A stretch of 64,000 nucleotides of DNA from Selenobaculum gibii (lineage in GTDB: Bacteria > Bacillota > Negativicutes > ICN-92133): assembly GCF_030273445.1 (NCBI RefSeq), contig NZ_CP120678.1:1217501-1281500 (forward strand). The letters run 5' to 3'. The position numbers were made by a program, and so were the translations under genes. Below, piece after piece: positions 20,401 through 29,170 of this stretch (position 1 is its first letter; each line of letters starts with the position of its first letter). The notes under the pieces are model-generated. The model saw only the letters and a program-made list of their open reading frames with translations, did no database searches and was not told the DNA's origin.

Positions 20401-22136
20401 ATAATGTAAATACAAATGTGAGCAGCGTTGACCGTCCAAGTCAAGTGTCTAGTACGCAGAGTAAGCCTAATGTTAGCAGTGCTTCGTCATTTCAACCGAA
20501 AACTGAAGTCAATATCGAAAACTCCGTACAAAGCACATTAAATGTATTAACGAAGACTATTTTAGATAAGATGGACGTAAAGCAAGAACTTCCTCCAGAG
20601 TTACAAAAAATGATGAATGAAATATTGCAAAGCTCTTTTTCCTTAGAATCCTCTGTAAGCCAAGGCTTATCAGATACAATTCAAAGTCAGAAAGCTTGTT
20701 TGGAGCAGTTAACTATTTTAGCGAAATTTCTTGAACAATTAGGGGTTGAGTTTACACAAAGTTCAATAGAGAAACTTCCTGAAATCTTTAAAACATTGTT
20801 CGCAAATTTAAATTTGAATGGAAAAGAAAATGGGATAGAGATTAATGCAACGAATTTAAATAAAATTGCTTTGCAATTGTTAGAAGGAAAAGAGTTTAAT
20901 CAGCTTCCCCAAGAAATACAGTTATTATTGCTGAATAATTTTTCGCTTGTTCAAGCGCCAATACAAAAATCACCAGAGACAGATATTTTACAACAGCTGA
21001 TTAAGTTTTTTATCCCTTCAGCTAAAAGTGAGAATTCTGGAGCAGAAGTTGCAGAAAAACCTATTGCGAATGAGCAGGACCCGACTAAGCAAGGACAGGC
21101 GCAGGATAAAGCTTTATCTAAAAATGAAGTGAAAGAAAAAAATAATAGTGAAGTTCTTGATGCAAAGAAAAATGCAAATGAAACTGTACCGAATTCTTCC
21201 AAAGATACACCGATTGTAAAACAAGAGAATTTAGCAAATTCAGCTAAAGGACAAGTTCTAACTGAAAAGAATCTGGGCGAAGGATTGGAAAAAGGGACGA
21301 AGAATACAGAGCAACTTGGAAAGCAAAATATAAATGAAAACTTAGAAACTGGACAGAAAAATTCTCAAAATGCGAATGCTGTAAATGCTAATTTGGCAAA
21401 TCAGATAAATAGCAAGGATATACAGACGCTATTGAAAAATTTATCAATGCAATTGTTGAATAGTAACAAAGAGCTGTCGGAAGAAGATGTAACTTTACTA
21501 AAGAATTTTATCAATGATAAACAAAGTGTGTTATCAGAAAAAGATGTTGCCACTCTTAAAACATTATTAACTATGGCCGAAGAAAACATTCCGTTTTCAA
21601 TCCGGCAAGCGGCGGTGAAAGAAAATTTGCCGGAGTTGCCAAAGCTTTGGGCGTTTGTCCAACTTACGAATTTGACAAAACTCTTAGATTTAAATCAAAA
21701 TAAATTGCAAAATGCAGGTAAAAATATCTTGGACTTTTGTAATGGGTTAAAAAAGGCTTTAGAATCTGAGGTAGAGGTAAGTGGCAATCAAAAATCTATG
21801 TCATTTATGTCACCTATCTATCTTGGCGATAATGAACATCAATATCCTGCCTATATTCACATTTATCATCAGGAGGCTGAAGAAAAGAACAATAAAAAAC
21901 AAGAAGCTGAAACATGGTTAAGAATATGTTTAATTACAGAAAATATTGGTGCAGTAGAAGTAATCTTTCGTTTATATGAAGGTGATAAGCTAAATCTCCG
22001 TTTAGCGTTTTCAAATGAAGAAAGTGTAAATTCTTTTAGTGAATTTATCCCTGAGCTGGAGACTGCCTTTGAAAAATTACCATTTACCTTAACAGATGTA
22101 AAAGTAAATGAAATAGGTGAAAAACAATATGGATAA
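20391..22136 (+). CDS. YlqG-like protein with FliK-type C-terminal region
   Basis: 581 residues. The N-terminus is Ser/Asn/Gln-rich. Residues ~215-340 form a low-complexity Lys/Glu/Asn linker. The C-terminal ~150 residues (MSFMSPIYLGDNEHQYPAYIHIY, TWLRICLITENIGAVEVIFRLYEGDKLNLRLAFSNEE) resemble the folded domain of flagellar hook-length protein FliK. Order rnhB-ylqG-ylqH is the same as B. subtilis, where the pair resembles FliK and the FlhB switch domain but lies outside the flagellar operon. The role is unknown; assignment rests on context and C-terminal pattern. Confidence 0.7.
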   Translation: MSMNNVNTNVSSVDRPSQVSSTQSKPNVSSASSFQPKTEVNIENSVQSTLNVLTKTILDKMDVKQELPPELQKMMNEILQSSFSLESSVSQGLSDTIQSQKACLEQLTILAKFLEQLGVEFTQSSIEKLPEIFKTLFANLNLNGKENGIEINATNLNKIALQLLEGKEFNQLPQEIQLLLLNNFSLVQAPIQKSPETDILQQLIKFFIPSAKSENSGAEVAEKPIANEQDPTKQGQAQDKALSKNEVKEKNNSEVLDAKKNANETVPNSSKDTPIVKQENLANSAKGQVLTEKNLGEGLEKGTKNTEQLGKQNINENLETGQKNSQNANAVNANLANQINSKDIQTLLKNLSMQLLNSNKELSEEDVTLLKNFINDKQSVLSEKDVATLKTLLTMAEENIPFSIRQAAVKENLPELPKLWAFVQLTNLTKLLDLNQNKLQNAGKNILDFCNGLKKALESEVEVSGNQKSMSFMSPIYLGDNEHQYPAYIHIYHQEAEEKNNKKQEAETWLRICLITENIGAVEVIFRLYEGDKLNLRLAFSNEESVNSFSEFIPELETAFEKLPFTLTDVKVNEIGEKQYG

Positions 22137-22416
22137 AGAAAATATTAGTGGGAAGCAAGCGATTGCGTTAAGCTATGATGAAGAAAAATTTACTGCACCA
22201 AAAGTTGTAGCAAAGGGGAAAGGGTATGTCGCGGAAAATATTATTCAAGCGGCAAAGCAAAATGCAGTTCCGATTTATCAAAATAAAACGTTGTCAGCTA
22301 TGCTGATGGCAGTTGATTTAGATAGGGAAATTCCCCCTGAATTATATAAAGCGATTGCTGAAGTGTTAGCTTATGTATATCGAATGGATCAGAAAGCGAA
22401 GCCTAAACTTTTTTAG
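22129..22416 (+). CDS. FlhB C-terminal-like export switch protein (YlqH/FlhX)
   Basis: A 95-residue stand-alone copy of the cytoplasmic switch domain of FlhB/EscU: AIALSYDEEKFTAPKVVAKGKGYVAENIIQAAKQNAVPIYQN, then LDREIPPELYKAIAEVLAYVYR. Full FlhB has a membrane part and autocleaves at N-P-T-H; that motif is replaced here by K-F-T-A, so self-cleavage is not expected. The start at 22129 overlaps the preceding gene by 8 bases, implying translational coupling with the FliK-like partner. Confidence 0.88.
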   Translation: MDKENISGKQAIALSYDEEKFTAPKVVAKGKGYVAENIIQAAKQNAVPIYQNKTLSAMLMAVDLDREIPPELYKAIAEVLAYVYRMDQKAKPKLF

Positions 22417-22433
22417 CTAAAGAAGGTTTAAAA

Positions 22434-22793
22434 ATGAATAATCGTGAGTTTGGAATCCAAGGGGAAAAAATTGCAGCAGATTATTTATTAGCGAAAAATT
22501 ATAAGATATTAAAATGTAATTATAAAATAAAGCTTGGGGAAATTGATCTTATCGCGAAAAAGGGATCGCTTATCACATTTGTTGAAGTAAAAACAAGAAA
22601 AAGTTTAAATTATGGCGTACCATCACAAGCTGTGAATTGGAAAAAGCAACGTAAAATTATCCAAGTGGCACAAGTATATATCTCTACGATAGAAGAGGAA
22701 AATTATCATTTTAGCTTTGATATTATTGAGGTGGTATGGAAAAATAATCATTCATGGGATGTAAATCATATTATCAATGGGTTTGAAATTTAG
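22434..22793 (+). CDS. YraN-family (UPF0102) endonuclease-like protein
   Basis: A 119-residue PD-(D/E)XK-fold protein. The family pattern is clear: G-x-x-GEKIAADYLLAKNYKILKCNYKIKLGEIDLIAKKGSLITFVEVKTRKSLNYG, containing the E-I-D and V-E-V-K residues of the nuclease core. The function in cells is not established; RNase HII and YraN are frequent neighbours. AGAAGG precedes the ATG. Confidence 0.92.
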   Translation: MNNREFGIQGEKIAADYLLAKNYKILKCNYKIKLGEIDLIAKKGSLITFVEVKTRKSLNYGVPSQAVNWKKQRKIIQVAQVYISTIEEENYHFSFDIIEVVWKNNHSWDVNHIINGFEI

Positions 22794-22805
22794 ATAGGAG
22801 TAAAT

Positions 22806-23369
22806 ATGCGTATAATAATAGGAATTACAGGTGCAAGTGGATCTGTATATGCATTAAAATTAATAGATGTATTAAGAAAGCAGCGTTGTGAAGTTCATGC
22901 AGTTGTTAGTAACAGTGGTTGGGAGGTGCTTGACTATGAAATGAATATTACAAGAGAAGTACTGCGTCAAAAAGTAGATGTGTTACATGAAGTAAATAAT
23001 ATAGGGGCGAGTATCGCAAGTGGTTCATTTAAAAATGATGCAATGATTGTTGTTCCTTGCTCTATGAAAACGTTGGCCTGTATAGCAAATGGTATTTCCG
23101 ATAATTTGTTAACTCGTGCTGCTGATGTTACCTTAAAAGAAGGGCGATCTTTAATTATCGTACCTAGAGAAACACCGATAAATGCGATTCATTTAGAAAA
23201 TATGTTAAAACTAGCAAAGCTAGGCGTTAAAATTCTCCCAGCGTGTCCAGCTTTTTATCATAAACCAGATACAATAGAAGATTTAGTTGATATGCTTGTC
23301 GGAAAAATATGCGATTTAATATCTGTTGAACACGATTTATTTAAGCGTTGGGAGGGGAATGGTCGATAG
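22806..23369 (+). CDS. ubiX: UbiX-family flavin prenyltransferase
   Basis: 187 residues. It makes prenylated FMN, the cofactor of UbiD-type decarboxylases, by joining dimethylallyl phosphate to FMN. Signature blocks: GITGASGSVYALKLIDVLR at the start, GSFKNDAMIVVPCSMKTLACIANGISDNLLTRAADVTLKEGR and the CPAFYHKPDTIEDLVD region. No ubiD partner is in the window. AGGAG lies upstream of the ATG. Confidence 0.93.
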   Translation: MRIIIGITGASGSVYALKLIDVLRKQRCEVHAVVSNSGWEVLDYEMNITREVLRQKVDVLHEVNNIGASIASGSFKNDAMIVVPCSMKTLACIANGISDNLLTRAADVTLKEGRSLIIVPRETPINAIHLENMLKLAKLGVKILPACPAFYHKPDTIEDLVDMLVGKICDLISVEHDLFKRWEGNGR

Positions 23370-23381
23370 GGAGGCACATAG

Positions 23382-24902
23382 ATGTTTGCACAAACTTTAG
23401 GTTCTACAACACTTGGAGTAAATGGCATATTAATTAATGTTGAAGTTGATATGGGAAATGGTTTGCCGAGTTTTGATATTGTTGGCTTAGCGGATGCTGC
23501 GGTAAGAGAATCAAGAGAACGGGTTCGGGCTGCAATTAAAAATTCTGGATTTAGACTGCCAGCAAGAAAAACTACGATTAATTTAGCTCCAGCAGATATT
23601 CGAAAAGATAGTTCTGGCCTTGACCTACCGATTGCTATAGGTTTATTAGTCGCGGCTGGATTTATCTCTCAAGATTCGATTGCAGATACAATGTTTGCCG
23701 GTGAGTTATCACTTGATGGAAAATTACGAGGGATTGCAGGTCTTTTGCCAATGGCAATTCATTGTCAAAAGCAAGGACTTCAAAAGCTTGTTGTATCTCC
23801 AGAAAATTTGAATGAAGCTCTGTTGGTAGAAGGATTAACGGTATATGCACCACAGTACTTATCAGAGCTTATTCGTTATATTAATGGTGATGAAAATTTA
23901 AAGCCTTGCAATAAGAACAGTACTACGGCGATTGTTGATTCATTATCAGATGACTTTTCTGATGTTCAGGGACAATTTGCCGCAAAAAGAGCATTAGAAA
24001 TCGCAGCTGCTGGCGGGCATAATGTACTTATGGTCGGACCGCCAGGTAGTGGTAAATCGATGTTAGCGAAACGAGTAAGTACAATTTTGCCGACAATGTC
24101 AGGTCAAGAGGCGCTAGAAGTTACAAAAATATATAGTGTTGCGGGTTTATTAAAAGATAACGCTGGTTTAATAAGAAGCCGCCCATTTCGTAGCCCCCAT
24201 CATACCATATCAGATGCAGGTATGATTGGAGGTGGACGTATACCAAAGCCAGGAGAAGTAACATTAAGTCATAATGGTGTACTTTTCTTAGATGAGCTAC
24301 CGGAGTTTAGCAAAGTTGCTTTAGAGGTGTTGCGGCAGCCTTTAGAAGATGGACAAGTAACAATTGCAAGAGCCAATGCATCTATTACGTACCCATCAAA
24401 GATCATGCTTATTGCAGCGATGAATCCCTGTCCGTGCGGATTTCTAAGTGATACAAAGCAAGTATGTATTTGTACACCAGCGGAAATTAAACGCTATACT
24501 AGAAAGATTTCAGGCCCATTATTAGATAGAATAGATATTCATATTCATGTTCCTAGATTAGAGTATTCGGAGTTCACAGATTTAAAAGTAGCAGAGTCTT
24601 CGTCAGTTATTAGAGCAAGAGTGGATAAAGCCCGTACGATTCAAAAGAAACGTTTAGAAAACTATCATCTTTTTTGTAATGCGCAGATGGGTCATAGACA
24701 CTTAAAGAAAACTTGCTTAATAAACTCGAAAGGAAAGATTTTACTAGAACAGGCATTTACGCGGATGAATTTATCTGCACGAAGTTATGATCGCATTATA
24801 AAAGTTGCAAGGACTATTGCGGATTTAGCGGACTGTGAAGAAATTGTGGAGCAGCATATTGCAGAAGCAATTCAACTGCGTGGAAATTACTCTACAATTT
24901 AA
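23382..24902 (+). CDS. comM: YifB/ComM-family Mg-chelatase-like AAA+ ATPase
   Basis: 506 residues. The N-terminal ChlI-like domain (DMGNGLPSFDIVGLADAAVRESRERVRAAI) is followed by a central AAA+ module with Walker A GPPGSGKSMLAKR, then SPHHTISDAGMIGGG, Walker B FLDELPEF and the AMNPCPCG motif. The C-terminal helical domain begins near LSARSYDRIIKVARTIADL. ComM is a branch-migration helicase aiding natural transformation in Gram-negative bacteria; its presence near pilus genes and comFB is suggestive. The symbol follows family usage. Confidence 0.92.
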   Translation: MFAQTLGSTTLGVNGILINVEVDMGNGLPSFDIVGLADAAVRESRERVRAAIKNSGFRLPARKTTINLAPADIRKDSSGLDLPIAIGLLVAAGFISQDSIADTMFAGELSLDGKLRGIAGLLPMAIHCQKQGLQKLVVSPENLNEALLVEGLTVYAPQYLSELIRYINGDENLKPCNKNSTTAIVDSLSDDFSDVQGQFAAKRALEIAAAGGHNVLMVGPPGSGKSMLAKRVSTILPTMSGQEALEVTKIYSVAGLLKDNAGLIRSRPFRSPHHTISDAGMIGGGRIPKPGEVTLSHNGVLFLDELPEFSKVALEVLRQPLEDGQVTIARANASITYPSKIMLIAAMNPCPCGFLSDTKQVCICTPAEIKRYTRKISGPLLDRIDIHIHVPRLEYSEFTDLKVAESSSVIRARVDKARTIQKKRLENYHLFCNAQMGHRHLKKTCLINSKGKILLEQAFTRMNLSARSYDRIIKVARTIADLADCEEIVEQHIAEAIQLRGNYSTI

Positions 24903-24908
24903 TTTTAT

Positions 24909-25412
24909 TTGGAGGTAATTCATATCAAAAAATTCTTAATGCCTGATTTAGTACGAAAGTCTGTTTTTGAAATTGATTTAGAGGAATTGAGAAGACAAGG
25001 AATTCGTGGGCTGATTTTAGATTTAGATAATACGGTTATTCATTGGAATCGTGATGTGTTAGAAAGTAAAATGTACGATTGGTTTTATCTAGTCCATGTT
25101 CATCAGTTCGAAATATGTTTTTTATCTAATAATTTTTCTACGCGTGTATCGCGAATAGCAAAAGAAGTAAATGCTTATTATGTTGCCAGGGCTTGGAAGC
25201 CTTTTGGAAAAGGATTTAAAAGTTGTATAAAAAAAATGAATTTGCCATCAAATTCTGTTGCAGTTATCGGGGATCAATTATTTACTGATATACTAGGTGG
25301 AAATTGTGCAGGTTTATTTACGATTTTAGTGAATCCGCTAAGTAAGGATGAATTTGTGACAACGAAAATCATGCGCATTTTTGAAAAAAAGATTTTACAA
25401 AAGTATAAATAA
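24909..25412 (+). CDS. YqeG-family HAD phosphatase
   Basis: About 165 residues, HAD subfamily IIIA. Motif I is L-D-L-D-N-T, the SNN motif (motif II) is FLSNNFSTRVSR, and motif III/IV is AVIGDQLFTDILGGN. B. subtilis YqeG is the comparable protein, in the same yqeG-yqeH-aroE neighbourhood; here it directly precedes aroE. The start is problematic: homologous sequence begins at KKFLMPD, and the ideal GGAGGT site is spaced for an ATC codon at 24924, while the nearest usual codon is TTG at 24909 within the ribosome site. Coordinates use the TTG. Confidence 0.87.
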   Translation: MEVIHIKKFLMPDLVRKSVFEIDLEELRRQGIRGLILDLDNTVIHWNRDVLESKMYDWFYLVHVHQFEICFLSNNFSTRVSRIAKEVNAYYVARAWKPFGKGFKSCIKKMNLPSNSVAVIGDQLFTDILGGNCAGLFTILVNPLSKDEFVTTKIMRIFEKKILQKYK

Positions 25413-25427
25413 TGATTGGGGATTTTT

Positions 25428-26261
25428 ATGTTAACAGGAAAAACAAAAAATATTGGAGTAATTGGATGTCCAATTGAACATTCTTTGTCACCTTTAATGC
25501 AAAATATCGCAATAACAGATTCTGGACTTGACTATGCATATACGGCAATGCTGGTTCATCCGCATAAGTTAAAAGAGGCAATTAAAGGATTGCAGGCATT
25601 AAATTATCGAGGGGTTAATGTGACGATTCCTCATAAAATTGAGGTTATTCCATTACTAGATGAAATAGATGAGAATGCAAAGATGATCGGTGCAGTCAAT
25701 ACAATTCTTTTTGAAGATAACTTGATAAAAGGTTTTAATACAGATGCCAGCGGTTTTATTAATTCACTCTATAATCATAAGGTGAAAATAAAAGATGAAC
25801 AGGCTGTTTTGCTTGGTGCTGGTGGTGCTGCTAGGGCTGTAATTTGGGGCTTAATTAAAGCTGGAATAAAATCTATTGTGATTGGCGTTAGAAATCCATT
25901 GAAAGCGCAACCGTTAGTAGATGCTTTCAAAGATTATTTAGCTATTGAGGCTCAGGATTGGACAACGGACGCGTTTCAAAGTAAATTAACTGATATGTCG
26001 CTGTTAATTAATGCAACACCATTAGGAATGCATCCCAATTTGGAAGAAAAGCCACCTATTCAATGGAATAAAATTAAAAATAGGATTGTTGTTTATGATT
26101 TGATTTATAATCCCTCAATTACAAAATTTTTAAGCGAAGCTCAGCAAAACGGACATAAAATTATGAATGGGGCGGAAATGTTAGTTGAGCAAGGTGCTGA
26201 ATCATTTAAAATCTGGACGGGTATTATGCCAAATACTAAAAAAATGCTACAAGTTTTGTGA
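25428..26261 (+). CDS. aroE: Shikimate dehydrogenase
   Basis: 277 residues, catalysing NADPH-dependent reduction of 3-dehydroshikimate. The N-terminal substrate motif GVIGCPIEHSLSPLMQN is exact. Then come NVTIPHKIEVIPLLDEID (catalytic Lys), GAVNTILFED, a Rossmann motif AVLLGAGGAARAVIWGL, and NATPLGMHPN. It starts at ATG 25428 with GGGG upstream. With aroC, aroK and aroB at 36-39 kb, several shikimate steps are in this region. Confidence 0.96.
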   Translation: MLTGKTKNIGVIGCPIEHSLSPLMQNIAITDSGLDYAYTAMLVHPHKLKEAIKGLQALNYRGVNVTIPHKIEVIPLLDEIDENAKMIGAVNTILFEDNLIKGFNTDASGFINSLYNHKVKIKDEQAVLLGAGGAARAVIWGLIKAGIKSIVIGVRNPLKAQPLVDAFKDYLAIEAQDWTTDAFQSKLTDMSLLINATPLGMHPNLEEKPPIQWNKIKNRIVVYDLIYNPSITKFLSEAQQNGHKIMNGAEMLVEQGAESFKIWTGIMPNTKKMLQVL

Positions 26262-26386
26262 AAAAGTATAATTTTTCTTACTTTTTTTTCTTTTTTGGCA
26301 GGATTTATATATTAAAAGAAGAATATTGAAAATATGTTCTAGAGCTAAAGTACTAGGAACTGTAGTGAGAACATGAGGAGTTTATT

Positions 26387-28063
26387 ATGGCAATTGTGAA
26401 AAAAAGACTAGGAGACCTTTTAATTGACGCAGATGTAATTTCGCAAGAGCAATTGGATAAGGCGTTAACTGTACAAAAAACAACAAAGGAGCGATTAGGA
26501 AAAGCTTTAATTAGTTTGGGATATGTGACTGAAAAATCCTTAATTAAAGCATTGGAAATACAGTTAGGTGTTCCTCATGTAGTATTAACCGGTTTAAATA
26601 TAAACCCGGAAGTTATTGCATTGGTACCACAAGCGATTGCTGAAAGGTATAGTATTCTTCCAATTGATAAAAATGGCAAAAAATTAACCATTGCAATGGT
26701 GGATCCGACAAACTTTTATGCAATTGATGATGTTCGGACGATTAGTGGCCTGGATATCGTTCCTGTGATTGCTACTGAAAAGGATATCTTGCGTGCAATT
26801 AATGAGTTTTATGGTGTTCAAGCACTTGTAAACAAAGCATCTAGTATTATTAAGCCTGAGGATGTAGCAAGTATATCGGAGGTTCAGACGGCGAATGATG
26901 CTCCTGTAATTAGTATAGTAAATACGATTATTAGCCAAGCCATAAAAGAACGTGCGAGTGATATCCACATTGAGCCGACGGATACAGAGCTTAGAGTTCG
27001 TTATCGAATAGATGGTGCGCTAAGAGAATTTTTTTCTTTTCCCTATAAAACGCATGCTTTATTAGTGTCAAGAATAAAGATAATGAGTGATTTAGATATA
27101 GCGGAACGACGAATCCCTCAAGATGGACGAATTAAATATGTTGAAAACAACAAAGATTACGATTTGCGTGTATCGACATTACCGACAGTTATAGGTGAGA
27201 AAATTGTAATGCGAATCTTAGATAGAAGTTCTGTAATTGTTGATATTAAGAGTTTAGGTTTTTCTGAATACAATCTTAATCGATATAGTAAATTATATAA
27301 TCAGGCATATGGAATGATTTTAGTTACTGGTCCTACGGGATCGGGAAAAACAACTACATTATATTCTACTTTAACGGGATTAAATAAGTCGACGGAGAAT
27401 ATTATTACAGTAGAAGATCCTGTTGAATATCGTTTAGACGGGATTAATCAAGTACAGATTAATCCTAAAGCTGGATTAACTTTTGCAGCTGGTTTGCGTT
27501 CTATTTTACGGCAAGATCCTAATATTGTTATGTTAGGAGAAATTCGTGACGGAGAGACTGCTGACATTGCAATTCGAGCAGCACTAACAGGACATTTAGT
27601 TTTAAGTACTTTACATACCAATGACTCGGCTGGGGCTATTTCTCGTTTAGTTGATATGGGAGTTGCACCATTTCTTGTTTCATCCTCTGTACTAGGGATT
27701 ATTGCCCAACGGTTAGTTCGTGTAATTTGTTCTGAATGTAAAGAATCTTATCAACTAGAAAAAGATTCTTTGGAATATGAGTTTATGGAAGATATGTGTG
27801 ACGGTGATACTGTTTTATATCGTGGTAGAGGGTGCCCAAGCTGTGGTGGAACTGGTTATAAAGGGCGTTTAGCAATTCATGAGGTATTGCCGATTTCAAA
27901 GAATATTCGAGAATTAATTACGAATCATGCATCAGTAGACTTAATAAAGAATGCAGCTTTTTCTGAAGGAATGATTAGTATGAGACAAGATGGCATACAA
28001 AAAGTTTTAGAAGGAAAAACAACGGTGAAAGAGGTAATGAAAGTTGCTTACGCAGACTTATAA
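26387..28063 (+). CDS. pilB: Type IV pilus assembly ATPase PilB
   Basis: A 558-residue hexameric cytoplasmic motor for pilus extension. The N-terminal GspE/MshE domain (LGDLLIDADVISQEQLDKAL and a second repeat) is followed by the core: Walker A GPTGSGKTTTLYSTL, the Asp box (DIHIEP), Walker B MLGEIRDGETADIAIRAALTGHLVLSTLHTNDS, and a tetracysteine zinc site (CSECKE and CPSCGGTGYKGR). First gene of a 13-gene pilus operon. GAGGAG precedes the ATG. It overlaps pilT by 20 bases. Confidence 0.96.
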   Translation: MAIVKKRLGDLLIDADVISQEQLDKALTVQKTTKERLGKALISLGYVTEKSLIKALEIQLGVPHVVLTGLNINPEVIALVPQAIAERYSILPIDKNGKKLTIAMVDPTNFYAIDDVRTISGLDIVPVIATEKDILRAINEFYGVQALVNKASSIIKPEDVASISEVQTANDAPVISIVNTIISQAIKERASDIHIEPTDTELRVRYRIDGALREFFSFPYKTHALLVSRIKIMSDLDIAERRIPQDGRIKYVENNKDYDLRVSTLPTVIGEKIVMRILDRSSVIVDIKSLGFSEYNLNRYSKLYNQAYGMILVTGPTGSGKTTTLYSTLTGLNKSTENIITVEDPVEYRLDGINQVQINPKAGLTFAAGLRSILRQDPNIVMLGEIRDGETADIAIRAALTGHLVLSTLHTNDSAGAISRLVDMGVAPFLVSSSVLGIIAQRLVRVICSECKESYQLEKDSLEYEFMEDMCDGDTVLYRGRGCPSCGGTGYKGRLAIHEVLPISKNIRELITNHASVDLIKNAAFSEGMISMRQDGIQKVLEGKTTVKEVMKVAYADL

Positions 28064-29144
28064 AAATGAACAATTTAGCAAAATTGATGAACTATTAAAA
28101 GAGGCCGCAAGAAAAAAAGCCTCTGACTTGCATTTGACAGTTGGAATTCAACCGGCATTTAGAATTAATGGAAAACTTGTTTTTTCAGAGCACAATCGAT
28201 TATTACCGAATGACACAAGAGAGATGTTTGAATCCATTACAAATGATAACCAAAAGGCGCATTTTTTGGAGTATGGAGAAGTTGACTTTTCCTATTCTTT
28301 ATCTGGATATGGAAGATTTCGTGTGAATGCATTTAGACAACGAGGAACTATTGCGATTGTCCTTCGCTTAGTTGCTGATAGAATACCGACGCTTGAAGAT
28401 TTAGGACATCCTGATATTTTAAAAACGTTAGCACTAAAGCCGCGTGGTCTAGTTCTCGTTACAGGGCCTACAGGCTCGGGGAAATCGACAACGCTTGCTG
28501 CAATGATTAATTTGATTAATCAAACACAGTATTCTCATATTATTACAATGGAAGATCCAGTGGAGTATTTGCATAGACATAATAAGAGTATTGTAAATCA
28601 AAGAGAAGTAAACACAGATTCATTATCGTTTGGTAATGCATTACGTGCTGCGTTGCGTGAAGACCCAGATGTTATTTTAGTAGGAGAAATGCGCGATGCA
28701 GAAACCGTCTCTACCGCGATTACCGCAGCGGAAACTGGACATTTAGTTTTTGCTACTTTACATACTTGTGATGCTGCACAAACCGTGGATAGAATTATTG
28801 ATACATTCCCGCCATATCAACAACAACAAGTAAAAGTTCAGCTATCTATGACCTTGCAAGGAATTATTGCACAACAGCTCCTACCTAGAAAAGATGGCGA
28901 TGGACGGATTGCAGCGTTAGAAATTATGATTGCTACACCAGCAATCCGTAATCTAATTCGCGAGGGGAAAACGCATCACATCATTTCAAGTATTCAAACT
29001 GGTGCAAAGATGGGGATGCAAACGATGGACATGGCGCTGAAAAATCTTGTACAACAAAACTTAATTAAAATGGAAGATGCTTTGGCATGTGCAAATGATC
29101 CAGATATCTTACTTAGAAACTCTCCCGTCAATCGATTAGTTTAA
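28044..29144 (+). CDS. pilT: Type IV pilus retraction ATPase PilT
   Basis: A 366-residue retraction motor giving twitching and DNA-uptake pulling. Motifs: SDLHLTVGIQPAFRINGKL at the start, Walker A GPTGSGKSTTLAAMI, Asp/His boxes, ALREDPDVILVGEMRDAETVSTAITAAETGHLVFATLHT, and the PilT-specific AIRNLIREGKTHHIISSIQTGAKMGMQTMD (AIRNLIRE being the retraction signature). The start is TTG inside the end of pilB, behind GAGGT. Confidence 0.96.
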   Translation: MLTQTYKNEQFSKIDELLKEAARKKASDLHLTVGIQPAFRINGKLVFSEHNRLLPNDTREMFESITNDNQKAHFLEYGEVDFSYSLSGYGRFRVNAFRQRGTIAIVLRLVADRIPTLEDLGHPDILKTLALKPRGLVLVTGPTGSGKSTTLAAMINLINQTQYSHIITMEDPVEYLHRHNKSIVNQREVNTDSLSFGNALRAALREDPDVILVGEMRDAETVSTAITAAETGHLVFATLHTCDAAQTVDRIIDTFPPYQQQQVKVQLSMTLQGIIAQQLLPRKDGDGRIAALEIMIATPAIRNLIREGKTHHIISSIQTGAKMGMQTMDMALKNLVQQNLIKMEDALACANDPDILLRNSPVNRLV

Positions 29145-29170
29145 TCCATTGATTTAATAGGAGTATAAAT

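Noticed and set aside
26295-26312. TTGGCAGG sequence upstream of pilB as a sigma-54 promoter
   Set aside because: The -24 half is partly right (TGGCA) but the required TTGC at -12 is missing.
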